A stretch of 61,470 nucleotides of DNA from NCBI GenBank assembly GCA_017436675.1, contig JAFSCS010000019.1, positions 1 to 61,470 of the forward strand. The letters run 5' to 3'. The DNA is from Clostridia bacterium. GTDB taxonomy: Bacteria > Bacillota > Clostridia > Oscillospirales > CAG-382. Numbering within the stretch: position 1 is the first letter of the stretch; every line of letters starts with the position of its first letter. The translations under genes were made by a program, and so were the position numbers. A model generated the notes under the pieces. It was not told the origin of the DNA. It was given only the letters and a program-made list of their open reading frames with translations, and did no database searches. Of this stretch, positions 53,800-61,470 are shown piece by piece.

Positions 53800-54933
53800 A
53801 TGAAAACAAGGTTTTGCGGCGGGTACGTAGTTGTCGGTGATTCGCCGATCAGGGCGGACATTATCGTCACGGACGGCATCATAACGTCGGTCGGTGTCAG
53901 CGACGAAAAATGCGACAGAGAGATCGACCTCGAGGGGAAATATCTTTTTCCCGGAATGATCGACACACATACCCATGGCTTTTGCGGGACGGAGTTTTCC
54001 TCGGTCGAGCAAAATTTTGAGAGCGGTCTTTTGATGGAAGCTCGCGTCGGTGTTACGGGTGTAGTACCGACAACACGATGCCTCGAGAAGAAGGTGCTCG
54101 TCTCGGCGATAAAAAATATCGTCCGCGAGAAAAAAGCAAAACGGAAGGGTGCGAGGATCCACGGCATCCACCTCGAAGGTCCGTTCGTCTCGCCCGAGGT
54201 GAGCGGCTCACTCGACAAAAGCACCATTTTTGAGCCGACGGTCGAGCTGACACGTGAGCTTTTGGAGGCAGGCGAGGGAAACGTCAAGCTTGTTTCTCTT
54301 GCGCCCGAAAGAGACGGAGCGATCGAGGTAATTGAATATTTGACAAAAAACGGAGTATCCGCTTCGATAGCGCATACGAATGCAACGGCAGAACAAGCAT
54401 ATCGAGCGATCGATGCAGGTGCGCGCAGAGCGACACACACCTTCAATGCGATGCGCCCGTTCCGTCACCGTGACGTCGGAGTGCTCGGCGCGGTGTTGAC
54501 CGACGACAGAGTCGTTTGCGAGATGATATGCGACCTCGTCCATCTTTCGAGAGAAACGATCGAGCTCATCCTCAGGTGCAAGGGCACGGAAAGGATCTGC
54601 GTCATCAGTGACTCGGGTGTTATGAGCGGGTATCCCGACGGAGTTTATCACATCGCAGGCAAGGATAGATTCGTCAAAAACGGCGAATGCCGACTTGCCG
54701 ACGGCACGATCGCGGGAAGCTGTAAAACGCTCTACGACGGTGCAAGAAACCTGTTTTTGTCGGGAGTTGATATTTGCTCGCTTGCGAAAATGACGTCACA
54801 AAACCCCGCAAAAGCAGTTGGCATCGACGCTGAGTACGGCACTCTCGAGGTGTCGAAGCACGGAGATATCGTGATCCTTGACAGCGAATTTAATATTGAA
54901 GCCGTATATATCGACGGCGAAAAAGTGGAATGA
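53800..54933 (+). CDS. nagA: N-acetylglucosamine-6-phosphate deacetylase NagA
   Basis: A 377-residue amidohydrolase that converts GlcNAc-6-phosphate to glucosamine-6-phosphate. Conserved elements: DTHTHGFCG (residues about 50-58), the metal Glu in HLEGPF, histidines in IAHTNA and THTFNAM, and the catalytic Asp in SDSG near residue 270, where DAM is more usual. The ATG directly abuts the stop of the Gfo/Idh gene. It closes the long plus-strand run and is followed by a terminator. With the NlpC/P60, epimerase and amidase genes nearby it suggests recovery of cell-wall amino sugars. No nagB is in the window. Confidence 0.92.
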   Translation: MKTRFCGGYVVVGDSPIRADIIVTDGIITSVGVSDEKCDREIDLEGKYLFPGMIDTHTHGFCGTEFSSVEQNFESGLLMEARVGVTGVVPTTRCLEKKVLVSAIKNIVREKKAKRKGARIHGIHLEGPFVSPEVSGSLDKSTIFEPTVELTRELLEAGEGNVKLVSLAPERDGAIEVIEYLTKNGVSASIAHTNATAEQAYRAIDAGARRATHTFNAMRPFRHRDVGVLGAVLTDDRVVCEMICDLVHLSRETIELILRCKGTERICVISDSGVMSGYPDGVYHIAGKDRFVKNGECRLADGTIAGSCKTLYDGARNLFLSGVDICSLAKMTSQNPAKAVGIDAEYGTLEVSKHGDIVILDSEFNIEAVYIDGEKVE

Positions 54934-54936
54934 TCA

Positions 54937-54970
54937 TTTTGCCCGAGCACAGTATCGCTCGGGCAAAAAT
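54937..54970 (+). terminator. Intrinsic terminator after nagA
   Basis: TTTTGCCCGAGC (54937-54948) is perfectly complementary to GCTCGGGCAAAA (54957-54968). It ends the long run of genes from the NlpC/P60 gene to nagA. Confidence 0.8.
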
Positions 54971-55022
54971 TTGTATTGATCTGCTTTTAAATTGTGAAAT
55001 TTTGCCCAAATGGATGTTTTTG

Positions 55023-55051
55023 TTGACACGGGGACAAAAATATGTTATAAT
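55023..55051 (+). promoter_or_regulatory. Consensus promoter of the PlsC-like gene
   Basis: Perfect TTGACA (55023-55028) and TATAAT (55046-55051, extended -10 TGT), 17 bases apart. The gene starts at 55114 after ACGGAGG. Confidence 0.9.
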
Positions 55052-55113
55052 TTCTTTGTGTTTGTTATTTGCGGTTTGTGATTATATAAAGAAAACGGAG
55101 GACTTGTACCGAT

Positions 55114-56400
55114 ATGACTGATAGCACAAAATTCGATACCTCTATAAAGCCCTATAGACCACGCAGATGGTTGATGCCTGTTGAATGGATAGGCTCTGCC
55201 CCGTTGTTGCTCGGTGCCAGAGCACGTGTTACGAAAAGTAATTGTGAGGGCTTGGAAGCACCGTTTATAGTTTTGTCTACCCACGCCTCGTTCGTTGATT
55301 TTGCGGTAGCAGTGAGGGCGACGTTCCCGAAGCGTTGCAATTGGCTCATCACGTTGGAGATCATGTGTGGCTTCGATTGGCTGATGCGTCGTGTCGGCGG
55401 TATCTATAAACGTAAATTTACGACCGACGTTACCGTTGTTCGCCATATACTCACCGTTTTGAAGAAGCATAAGGGTATCTGTACGATCTATCCCGAGGCG
55501 AGATTTTCGCTCGCAGGCGTCAACGAACAGCTCGACGACGGACTCGGAATGCTCGTTAAGGCGGCAAAATGTCCCGTTGTCGTTTTGAATATTAACGGAA
55601 ACTTCCTTCGTTCTCCCCAATGGTGCAAGCACCCGTATCGCCGCGTCCCCGTGAGAGCGACCTATTCGCAGATAGTCACGAGAGAGGAAGCGCTCTCGCT
55701 TTCAGCCGATGAGATCCAAAAGAGGATCGAGGAAGCGTTCGTTTACGACGATTACAGATGGCAATTTGAAAACAAAATAAAGATAAAATCAAAAAAACGT
55801 GCCCACAACATCCACAAGATCCTTTACCAATGTCCGCATTGTAAAAAGGAGTTCTCGATGAAGAGCGAGAATACGTCAGTCTGGTGCGAGGAATGCGGAA
55901 AGAAGTGGGAGATGGACGAATACGGTCAGCTCCATTGTATCAACGGCGAGGATATCTTCAACCACGTGCCCGATTGGTATAATTGGGAGCGCGAGAACGT
56001 TCGTGAGGCGGTCATGAACGGAACGTATCGCTTCGAGGACGAGGTGCGCGTCGAAAGATTGCACAGCAAGGGCGAGAAATATCGCAATATCGGTCAGCTC
56101 AAGCTCACTCACGACGAAAACGGATTTACGCTTTCGGGAATGACCAACGAAGGCGAGCTTTATCTCAACCGTCCCGTCAACTCCATGTATTCGTGCCACA
56201 TTGAATATAACTTCCAAAAACGCGGAGATGCCGTTGAGCTTTGTAATCTCGAGGATACATATTTCCTTTATCCTCAAAACCACGATAATATCGTGACGAA
56301 GCTTCACTTCGCGACCGAGGAGCTTTTCAAAAAGGATAAGCTTACTCGCAAGGAGCCACCCAGGAAAAGAAGAAGCGAACCGAAAGAAATTGAGAAATAA
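55114..56400 (+). CDS. PlsC-family acyltransferase with C-terminal zinc ribbon
   Basis: A 428-residue protein. Residues 45-200 form a 1-acyl-glycerol-3-phosphate acyltransferase-like domain with the HxxxxD catalytic motif (HASFVD near residue 54) and an EGTR-like motif in YPEARFS near residue 129. Residues about 234-270 contain a zinc ribbon with two CxxC pairs (CPHC and CEEC), and the last 150 residues form an unassigned beta-rich domain. No membrane helix is obvious, so it may be peripheral. The glycerophospholipid acyltransferase step would complement PlsY at 15925, but the extra domains indicate a different substrate or regulation. It is probably a single-gene unit. Confidence 0.8.
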   Translation: MTDSTKFDTSIKPYRPRRWLMPVEWIGSAPLLLGARARVTKSNCEGLEAPFIVLSTHASFVDFAVAVRATFPKRCNWLITLEIMCGFDWLMRRVGGIYKRKFTTDVTVVRHILTVLKKHKGICTIYPEARFSLAGVNEQLDDGLGMLVKAAKCPVVVLNINGNFLRSPQWCKHPYRRVPVRATYSQIVTREEALSLSADEIQKRIEEAFVYDDYRWQFENKIKIKSKKRAHNIHKILYQCPHCKKEFSMKSENTSVWCEECGKKWEMDEYGQLHCINGEDIFNHVPDWYNWERENVREAVMNGTYRFEDEVRVERLHSKGEKYRNIGQLKLTHDENGFTLSGMTNEGELYLNRPVNSMYSCHIEYNFQKRGDAVELCNLEDTYFLYPQNHDNIVTKLHFATEELFKKDKLTRKEPPRKRRSEPKEIEK

Positions 56401-56433
56401 TTGTTTTCCTCATATTTTGTAGTGATCTATCTG

Positions 56434-56462
56434 TTGCTTTTGGATGAGATTTCTTGTATAAT
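56434..56462 (+). promoter_or_regulatory. Promoter of the large surface protein gene
   Basis: TTGCTT (56434-56439) and a perfect TATAAT (56457-56462) are 17 bases apart. Transcription would begin just before the palindrome at 56477. Confidence 0.75.
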
Positions 56463-56476
56463 ATACTTATAGCATT

Positions 56477-56505
56477 GAAAGAACGATATAATATATCGTT
56501 CTTTC
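56477..56505 (+). promoter_or_regulatory. Perfect 29-base palindrome in the leader of the surface protein gene
   Basis: GAAAGAACGATATA (56477-56490) is exactly complementary to TATATCGTTCTTTC (56492-56505) around one base. It begins about eight bases after the expected transcription start and has no T-run after it. It could be an operator dyad or a 5' mRNA-stabilising hairpin. Confidence 0.75.
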
Positions 56506-56541
56506 TTCATAAAGGTTTAATTAAGAAAGGTTAGGCTGATA

Positions 56542-59500
56542 ATGAAACGAACTGTCAAAACTATTCTCGCATCGATATTCGTCGGCTTGTTTGCGGCAAC
56601 CGGCTTGTTGCTCCCCGCTTTTGCGGACGACGGTGAATACACCGGACCGACCAGAGTGTTTATACTCGATGACGAGAGCCTGAAGGATGAAAACAGTGCA
56701 CCCTACGACGTGAACTCGTTGAAGTCGCTCTTTGAAGGTGCAGGGTACGTTGTAAAGGTGATAAACGCAAAGGAGCTCGCTTGTGTCGATGATTTCAATG
56801 CAAAGCTATGCGACGTCTTGATGATCCCGACGGGCGAAGCGTTTCCCGCGAAGGCGGAAGCAAATTTCAAAAAATTTCTTGTTGACGGCGGCAAGCTCAT
56901 CACCTCGGGCGGCTATGCATTTAAAAATACAGTCTATTCGGGCGGAAGCACCGTTTCTGCCGAGGGCGGTAAGGCACTTTGTATAACAAGCCCGTCGGTC
57001 GGCGATACCCATTCCGTAACGCATAAATTCGGAAAGGACGTTTTAGTCCCCGGCGAAAAATATACGATAGATTTTGACGTGAAATACAGCGATATCGAGG
57101 TATCGGGCGGTTTGGCGCACGCTTCATTGTATTTTTACGGCTCGGGTAACAGCCTTGCTTCTTGGAAGGACTTTATGACCTTGACTGAGGGCGAGAGTGA
57201 TTGGATGAACGTCAGCTATGAGTTCACCGTGCCGTCGGGTGTGGTTGAAACAAGAGTAAACCTCGGATTTTTCCAAGCTAAAGGACAGACCTTATACGAT
57301 AATCTGACTATCAAATCATCAAGCGGAAAGGTCGTGTTCTCCGACGATTTTGAGGACGGAACGAAAAATTGGTCAATGATCTCGGGCAGCAGCTCTGCCG
57401 TATCCGAGGGGGTCGGTATCAATGTCGGCGGCGACCAAGTGATCGCGATAGTGAACCAAAACTTATCGGAAAAGGCGAAAATAACTTTTGCGCTCGACAA
57501 AGCATCAGGAAATGAGCTTGACGTCCGAATCGAATCTTGCTTTGAGGATAAGGTGGGACACTCTGCTATCGTTCTCAAAAAGAACGGAAGCGAGGTCGTT
57601 TCGATCCCCGTTAGTAAATATGATGATACACTTGGCACAAGTGCGTTTTCCCGTCATATTAAGATCGATCTGACCGAATATCAATTTGATTCAATAGAGT
57701 TTGAGCTCAGCGTTAATAAAAACGGAAAAGCATATTTTGATAACATAGAGATCAGCATTGACGGAAATATCGTTTTTGAAAACGACGGCAGTCTCGATAA
57801 TGCAAAAATAGATATTAGCGGTGCCAATTACGTATCTATCGAAAAGGTGAAGAATAAGTCTGTCGGTCTTTCGACGATGGAGCCAAACTATACGGGCGAC
57901 CTTTTGCTCTATCCCGATTATGCAGTACCGCTTTTCGATATCGAAACGAAATATGACGATGCAGTCAGATTGACCTCTGCAGAAGGTCAAAGCGTGTTCG
58001 CCGAGGGCGACCTGATGACCGTTTCGGGCGACGAGCGAATAAAAGGCTATTCTGCGATAACCGTAACGGGTAACTATCGCGGAAGATGGCAACCGCTCAT
58101 CTATGCATACGACGATATCGGACAACGTGTCGGAACGGTCGGCGCGATATTCCGCGTGTTCGTTCAGCCGTCGAACCTCGGTGCGCTCGGTATGATAAAT
58201 ACTTGGAAGGGGTACGAGGGCACGTCGATCGGATTTTTCGGCGTCAATAGCCACGATCTCTTTGCTGAGAATAACAAAAGCTTGCGTGACGGACTTGTAA
58301 ACCTCGTTGAAACGCTTTGCAGCCCGACGTACATTTCGGGAGTTGAGAACTATTACGATTGCTACCGTCAAGGCGAAGAGCCGAGAGTGATCGTTTCGGT
58401 TGAAAATACGTCGAACAGATCGGTGAAAAATAACGTTGAGGTGACCATCAGAAGCGAGGACACGGGAGAAGTGGTGTTCAGCGGAACGAAAGAGGTCAAG
58501 GTCAGCGGAAACGGCAGACGTGCGGGTGCAGTCGTTTGGAATGATGCAGGCGAATTTAGTGACGATTTCTACTACGTTGAAGCAGTTTTGAAGGATGAAG
58601 ATGGTAAAATCCTCGACAAAATGAACAGCGGATTTGTCGTTTGGAACGATGATGTCATCAAGAATGGCCCGCATTATACTTATAAGGATAACTATATCAA
58701 TATAAAGAACCCCGACGGAACGGAAACGTCCGTTTTCGCATCGGGCGTTGACGACGGTGCGAACCTGTTTATCAACGAGGACCAAACGCCTCTCGCTTGG
58801 CTCGAATCGTTCGAGCGCAGAGTTGATACGGGTATGTATATATATGAAAACCTCCAGCAATCTCCCGCATACGGCGACTTCGCGTTCTTGTTCGACAACG
58901 GAACTCAATGGGAGAAGCATCTCAGAACCGTTGACACCGTCGTGTATCTATCGCAACGATACGGACAGATCTATATGATGGGGCTTGCCATCGGTGCTAA
59001 CACCGCGAAGGTCGAGGAGCTCGATAAAATGTGCGAATACGTTTCGGAGTTTGCCGAGCGATATAAGGACGTTGGCGGTATAATCTATTATCTCAACGGC
59101 GACCTCGTTTGTGAGCCGTCTCAAACCGCAAACGCGCAGTTCAGAGAGTTCCTCAAAAACAAATATAAAACGGACGAGGCGTTCAAAAATGCTTGGAAAA
59201 ACACAAGCTATACGCTTGATACCGTTAGATACGATACACTTTACAGCTTCGGCGGAAACGGATGGACAGACGTGAAGGCTTATGACCAAAACCTGTTCAG
59301 AGCTGAGCTTGTCAAAAAATGGTCAACGGCTTTGAAGGCGTCTATTGATGCTAAAACAGGCGGAGAAAGGCTCGTGCTTTGCGAATATTGGGCGTATCCG
59401 TATTCGAGCGTTGACGTTGCGCACGTGATCGGCGACCTTGGTTATTCAAACATCGGATTTTTCGATGCAGTAGAGAAATTTGCGCAAACGCTTGCGAACG

Positions 59501-61155
59501 TCGACCAACGTTGGCAGGGAAAATCGTTCGGCATCGGCGAAACGAATAAACGTACTCACCCCGGCTATAATACGACGGCTTCATATTATGCCTCGGCGAC
59601 GTATGAGGAGAGCCGTGCATATTTCTTCACAACGTATTATACGACGTATGCGATGGGCGGTAACCACTATCAGCTTTGGTGCTTCAACGACGAGTCGAAA
59701 TATACGTTCTCGTGGGGTATGAATACGGGTGGAGAGCATGCGCCGAGAGACCTCTTCTATTGGATGAGAAACGCGAACTTCGTGACGAAAACGGGAACTC
59801 CCGTTTATAAAACGCCCGAGATCGCGGTGATAACACCCGACTCCACACGTCTCGGCGGCTCGCAAGGCGATTACGCCAACCACTATAGCGCACTCAATTC
59901 CTTCGATATCGCTCAACGTATGCTTGTCAGCGGTATCTTGACACTAAACGAATGTAACTTCTCGATCCCCGAGGGAGTAAAGGTAATATACTATCCGTTG
60001 AGCTACACGATGCCCGACGACGTATATACGAAGCTGACCGAATGGGTAGAAAAGGGCGGCGTGCTCTATATCTCGGGCGACTTCTCGTATGACGTCAATA
60101 CTCGTGAGAGAACGAACGAGGAACGACTCACGGCACTTGCAGGTGTAAAGGTGACGAAGGTCAACTTCAAGGGCACGGATGTTGCAGGTGCGACAAAGCA
60201 ATATTCCAACGGCACGATCAACAGAAGCGGAAACCCCAACGTAAGCTTGGAGCTTTCGGGTGCAGAGGCACTCTATTCGACCTCGTCCGGAGAAGCCGTT
60301 ATAACGAAGAATAAGCTCGGCGAGGGCTACGTTATCTATAGTGCAGACCCGATAGAGATCAATTGCAGCGATGAGACGATGAGCGCAGACGTAGCACTCT
60401 ATAGATCGGTGCTTGAGCTCGCAGGAGTCAAGACGGAGCAGATCAAGCCGAATAAGGCAGACGTGTTGAAATACTTCAAGCTTTGCCTTGAGGATGGCGG
60501 TGCTTTCCACGAGATCATCAATACGTCGGACCAACCCGTTCGCGCAGAGCAGACTATCGGTGAAAACGAGTATTCGTTCAGCGTGTTGGGTAACGCGGCA
60601 GGCTATATCCGTGCAAACGCAGACGGAGGCGTCACGGCGTTGATGTATAACGGTATGGTCGAAAGAAACGGAAAAATGCTCGTCGATAACGATTGTCTCG
60701 CGGTAATAATGACGCTCGACGGACTCGATATCGAAAGCTCGAAGTCCCTCATCGTGCTTCCGCAAGCCGAGGGTGCGTTCGCATACCAAACGGCGATCGA
60801 TTGGGCCGACGTGACCGTCATCAGCGGTCAGATCTACGACCGTCAGTTCATCGGCGAGAAAACAGTTGAGTTCGAATATACCGATAAAGGCAGGATCAAG
60901 CTCGATATCGCGAGCGAGGACGTCAATAAGATATTCATCATCACCTCGAGATCGAATACCGAAAATGCAGTTTCCGAAACGCTGAAAATTATGGCAGGCG
61001 GTAACGCGAAGCTTCCCATCCAAAGCGATAACTCAAACAGCGAAAACGGAGGCGGCTCGAATAGATTTCCGTGGTACTACGTTGCAGGCGGTGCAGCTTT
61101 GGCAGTAATTGCGGCAGTGGTTGCGATCGTCCTCGGCAAGAAGAAAAAGAAATAA
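56542..61155 (+). CDS. Large surface-anchored glycoside hydrolase-like protein (GH42-like core)
   Basis: A 1537-residue protein with a signal peptide (cleavage after A28) and a C-terminal membrane helix followed by KKKKK, so displayed on the cell surface. After a GATase-like N-terminal domain (about 35-130) come two beta-sandwich regions of carbohydrate-binding type (about 135-280 and 285-410). A TIM-barrel part (about 745-1090) has the pattern FREFLKNKYKTDEAFKNAWKN seen after the acid/base residue in GH42 and related enzymes. E1000 in FGIGETN could be the nucleophile. The acid/base position reads LNGDLVCEP (852-859), lacking the usual N-E pair. A second GATase-like domain (about 1125-1200, WVEKGGVLYISGDF) follows, as in GH42. 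Its own promoter and leader palindrome precede it. Confidence 0.72.
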   Translation: MKRTVKTILASIFVGLFAATGLLLPAFADDGEYTGPTRVFILDDESLKDENSAPYDVNSLKSLFEGAGYVVKVINAKELACVDDFNAKLCDVLMIPTGEAFPAKAEANFKKFLVDGGKLITSGGYAFKNTVYSGGSTVSAEGGKALCITSPSVGDTHSVTHKFGKDVLVPGEKYTIDFDVKYSDIEVSGGLAHASLYFYGSGNSLASWKDFMTLTEGESDWMNVSYEFTVPSGVVETRVNLGFFQAKGQTLYDNLTIKSSSGKVVFSDDFEDGTKNWSMISGSSSAVSEGVGINVGGDQVIAIVNQNLSEKAKITFALDKASGNELDVRIESCFEDKVGHSAIVLKKNGSEVVSIPVSKYDDTLGTSAFSRHIKIDLTEYQFDSIEFELSVNKNGKAYFDNIEISIDGNIVFENDGSLDNAKIDISGANYVSIEKVKNKSVGLSTMEPNYTGDLLLYPDYAVPLFDIETKYDDAVRLTSAEGQSVFAEGDLMTVSGDERIKGYSAITVTGNYRGRWQPLIYAYDDIGQRVGTVGAIFRVFVQPSNLGALGMINTWKGYEGTSIGFFGVNSHDLFAENNKSLRDGLVNLVETLCSPTYISGVENYYDCYRQGEEPRVIVSVENTSNRSVKNNVEVTIRSEDTGEVVFSGTKEVKVSGNGRRAGAVVWNDAGEFSDDFYYVEAVLKDEDGKILDKMNSGFVVWNDDVIKNGPHYTYKDNYINIKNPDGTETSVFASGVDDGANLFINEDQTPLAWLESFERRVDTGMYIYENLQQSPAYGDFAFLFDNGTQWEKHLRTVDTVVYLSQRYGQIYMMGLAIGANTAKVEELDKMCEYVSEFAERYKDVGGIIYYLNGDLVCEPSQTANAQFREFLKNKYKTDEAFKNAWKNTSYTLDTVRYDTLYSFGGNGWTDVKAYDQNLFRAELVKKWSTALKASIDAKTGGERLVLCEYWAYPYSSVDVAHVIGDLGYSNIGFFDAVEKFAQTLANVDQRWQGKSFGIGETNKRTHPGYNTTASYYASATYEESRAYFFTTYYTTYAMGGNHYQLWCFNDESKYTFSWGMNTGGEHAPRDLFYWMRNANFVTKTGTPVYKTPEIAVITPDSTRLGGSQGDYANHYSALNSFDIAQRMLVSGILTLNECNFSIPEGVKVIYYPLSYTMPDDVYTKLTEWVEKGGVLYISGDFSYDVNTRERTNEERLTALAGVKVTKVNFKGTDVAGATKQYSNGTINRSGNPNVSLELSGAEALYSTSSGEAVITKNKLGEGYVIYSADPIEINCSDETMSADVALYRSVLELAGVKTEQIKPNKADVLKYFKLCLEDGGAFHEIINTSDQPVRAEQTIGENEYSFSVLGNAAGYIRANADGGVTALMYNGMVERNGKMLVDNDCLAVIMTLDGLDIESSKSLIVLPQAEGAFAYQTAIDWADVTVISGQIYDRQFIGEKTVEFEYTDKGRIKLDIASEDVNKIFIITSRSNTENAVSETLKIMAGGNAKLPIQSDNSNSENGGGSNRFPWYYVAGGAALAVIAAVVAIVLGKKKKK

Positions 61156-61172
61156 TCAAATGTAAAATTTTC

Positions 61173-61200
61173 GGCAGAGGGGAGTCCCTCTGCCGTTTTC
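61173..61200 (+). terminator. Intrinsic terminator after the surface protein gene
   Basis: GGCAGAGGG (61173-61181) pairs with CCCTCTGCC (61186-61194), followed by GTTTTCTTACTTTTTT. Confidence 0.85.
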
Positions 61201-61210
61201 TTACTTTTTT

Positions 61211-61270
61211 GGAAGGGCTCTGCCCTTCCATCCCGCGAACTTTTGAAAAAGTTCGATCAAAACTTTTGTT
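61211..61270 (-). repeat. Dispersed two-hairpin repeat, reverse orientation
   Basis: GGAAGGG/CCCTTCC (61211-61229) and CGAACTTTT-GA-AAAAGTTCG (61236-61255) followed by TCAAAACTTTT. Read on the minus strand, the order and sequence match the element at 31125-31190. No gene is visible from 61156 to the window end (315 bases). Confidence 0.7.
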
Positions 61271-61361
61271 TTCGTGTTGCTTGTTTGTATACCTTTGACG
61301 ATTAAAGAGCAACTCTTTATAGAAGTATTTCTTTAGAGCCTCTCAAGCATCTTTTCTAACC

Positions 61362-61440
61362 ATTTTTTTGATGCGGGACTCCAAAAACGCACAAAAAAAG
61401 AGCTCCCGAAAAATTATCGGGAGTCCCTCATCAAAAAAAT
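61362..61440 (-). terminator. Right-edge nested inverted repeats, probable minus-strand terminator
   Basis: A 21-base inverted repeat with one mismatch (61362-61382 with 61420-61440) encloses a second hairpin CTCCCGA/TCGGGAG (61403-61409 with 61417-61423). The two stems share bases 61420-61423 and cannot both form. On the minus strand the inner hairpin is followed by seven Ts, fitting a terminator for a gene lying right of the window. Confidence 0.6.
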
Positions 61441-61470
61441 AATTAAAAAATCTTTGAAAGATTCCAAAGA

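Noticed and set aside
56477..56505. CcpA cre site upstream of the surface protein, suggested by TGAAAGAACG
   Set aside because: The spacing and the second half do not fit the cre consensus; the exact long palindrome is the better description.

Overview
The window looks like a core-genome segment of a strictly anaerobic, endospore-forming member of the Clostridia (Bacillota), probably an uncultured gut-type lineage. Evidence: an oxygen-sensitive class III ribonucleotide reductase (nrdG/nrdD), a complete spoIIA operon (spoIIAA-spoIIAB-sigF), a PdaA-like cortex deacetylase, HPr kinase, PcrA, PlsY, and the Bacillus-type order miaB-(YlbF/YmcA family)-mutS-mutL. Promoters are sigma-A-like (TTGACA/TATAAT, often with extended -10). 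Coding density is high and I see no phage, insertion sequence, CRISPR array, rRNA or tRNA.

Layout. 1-6.5 kb: nrdG, nrdD with a fused C-terminal CPNC redox domain, a thioredoxin reductase-like gene, a VanZ-like protein and an RluA-type pseudouridine synthase. 5.9-14.1 kb (minus strand): a long co-directional run from a DUF2812-like membrane protein through nifS, iscU and mnmA (sulfur transfer and tRNA thiolation) to hprK, a ROK kinase, lon and engB. 14.4-23 kb: der, plsY, pcrA, a DUF1015 protein and valS. 23.2-24.7 kb: spoIIA operon. 24.8-30.9 kb: FtsX/MacB-type ABC permease and ATPase, a KdpDE-like two-component pair and a Na/Pi cotransporter with PhoU domain. 31-34 kb: TIM-barrel sugar isomerase, a DUF4190 repeat protein, a DUF2752 membrane protein and a lipoprotein. 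34-38.9 kb: rarA, a dipeptide epimerase and an 844-residue membrane protein fused to a HAD phosphatase. 38.9-54.9 kb: double-domain polysaccharide deacetylase (minus), then a plus-strand run: NlpC/P60 endopeptidase, miaB, YlbF-like, mutS, mutL, CPBP protease, tgt, a 1028-residue LtaS-like/amidase fusion, Gfo/Idh oxidoreductase and nagA. 55-61.2 kb: PlsC-like acyltransferase with a zinc ribbon, and a 1537-residue surface-anchored glycosidase-like protein.

Themes. Cell-wall turnover recurs: the YkfB-like epimerase, YkfC-like NlpC/P60 enzyme, NagA, the membrane-bound amidase and the deacetylase could together trim and recycle peptidoglycan. The most unusual proteins are the LtaS-like/amidase fusion, whose synthase domain appears to have lost catalytic metal ligands, and the membrane/HAD fusion. 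Non-coding signals worth attention are a hairpin lying between the Shine-Dalgarno and start of der, nested palindromes flanked by 50-bp repeats between der and plsY, a dispersed two-hairpin repeat family whose outer stems covary, and perfect palindromes in two promoter/leader regions.

All calls come from reading the sequence; no database search was possible. Where several start codons exist I moved the start to the one with the best ribosome binding site and family fit.
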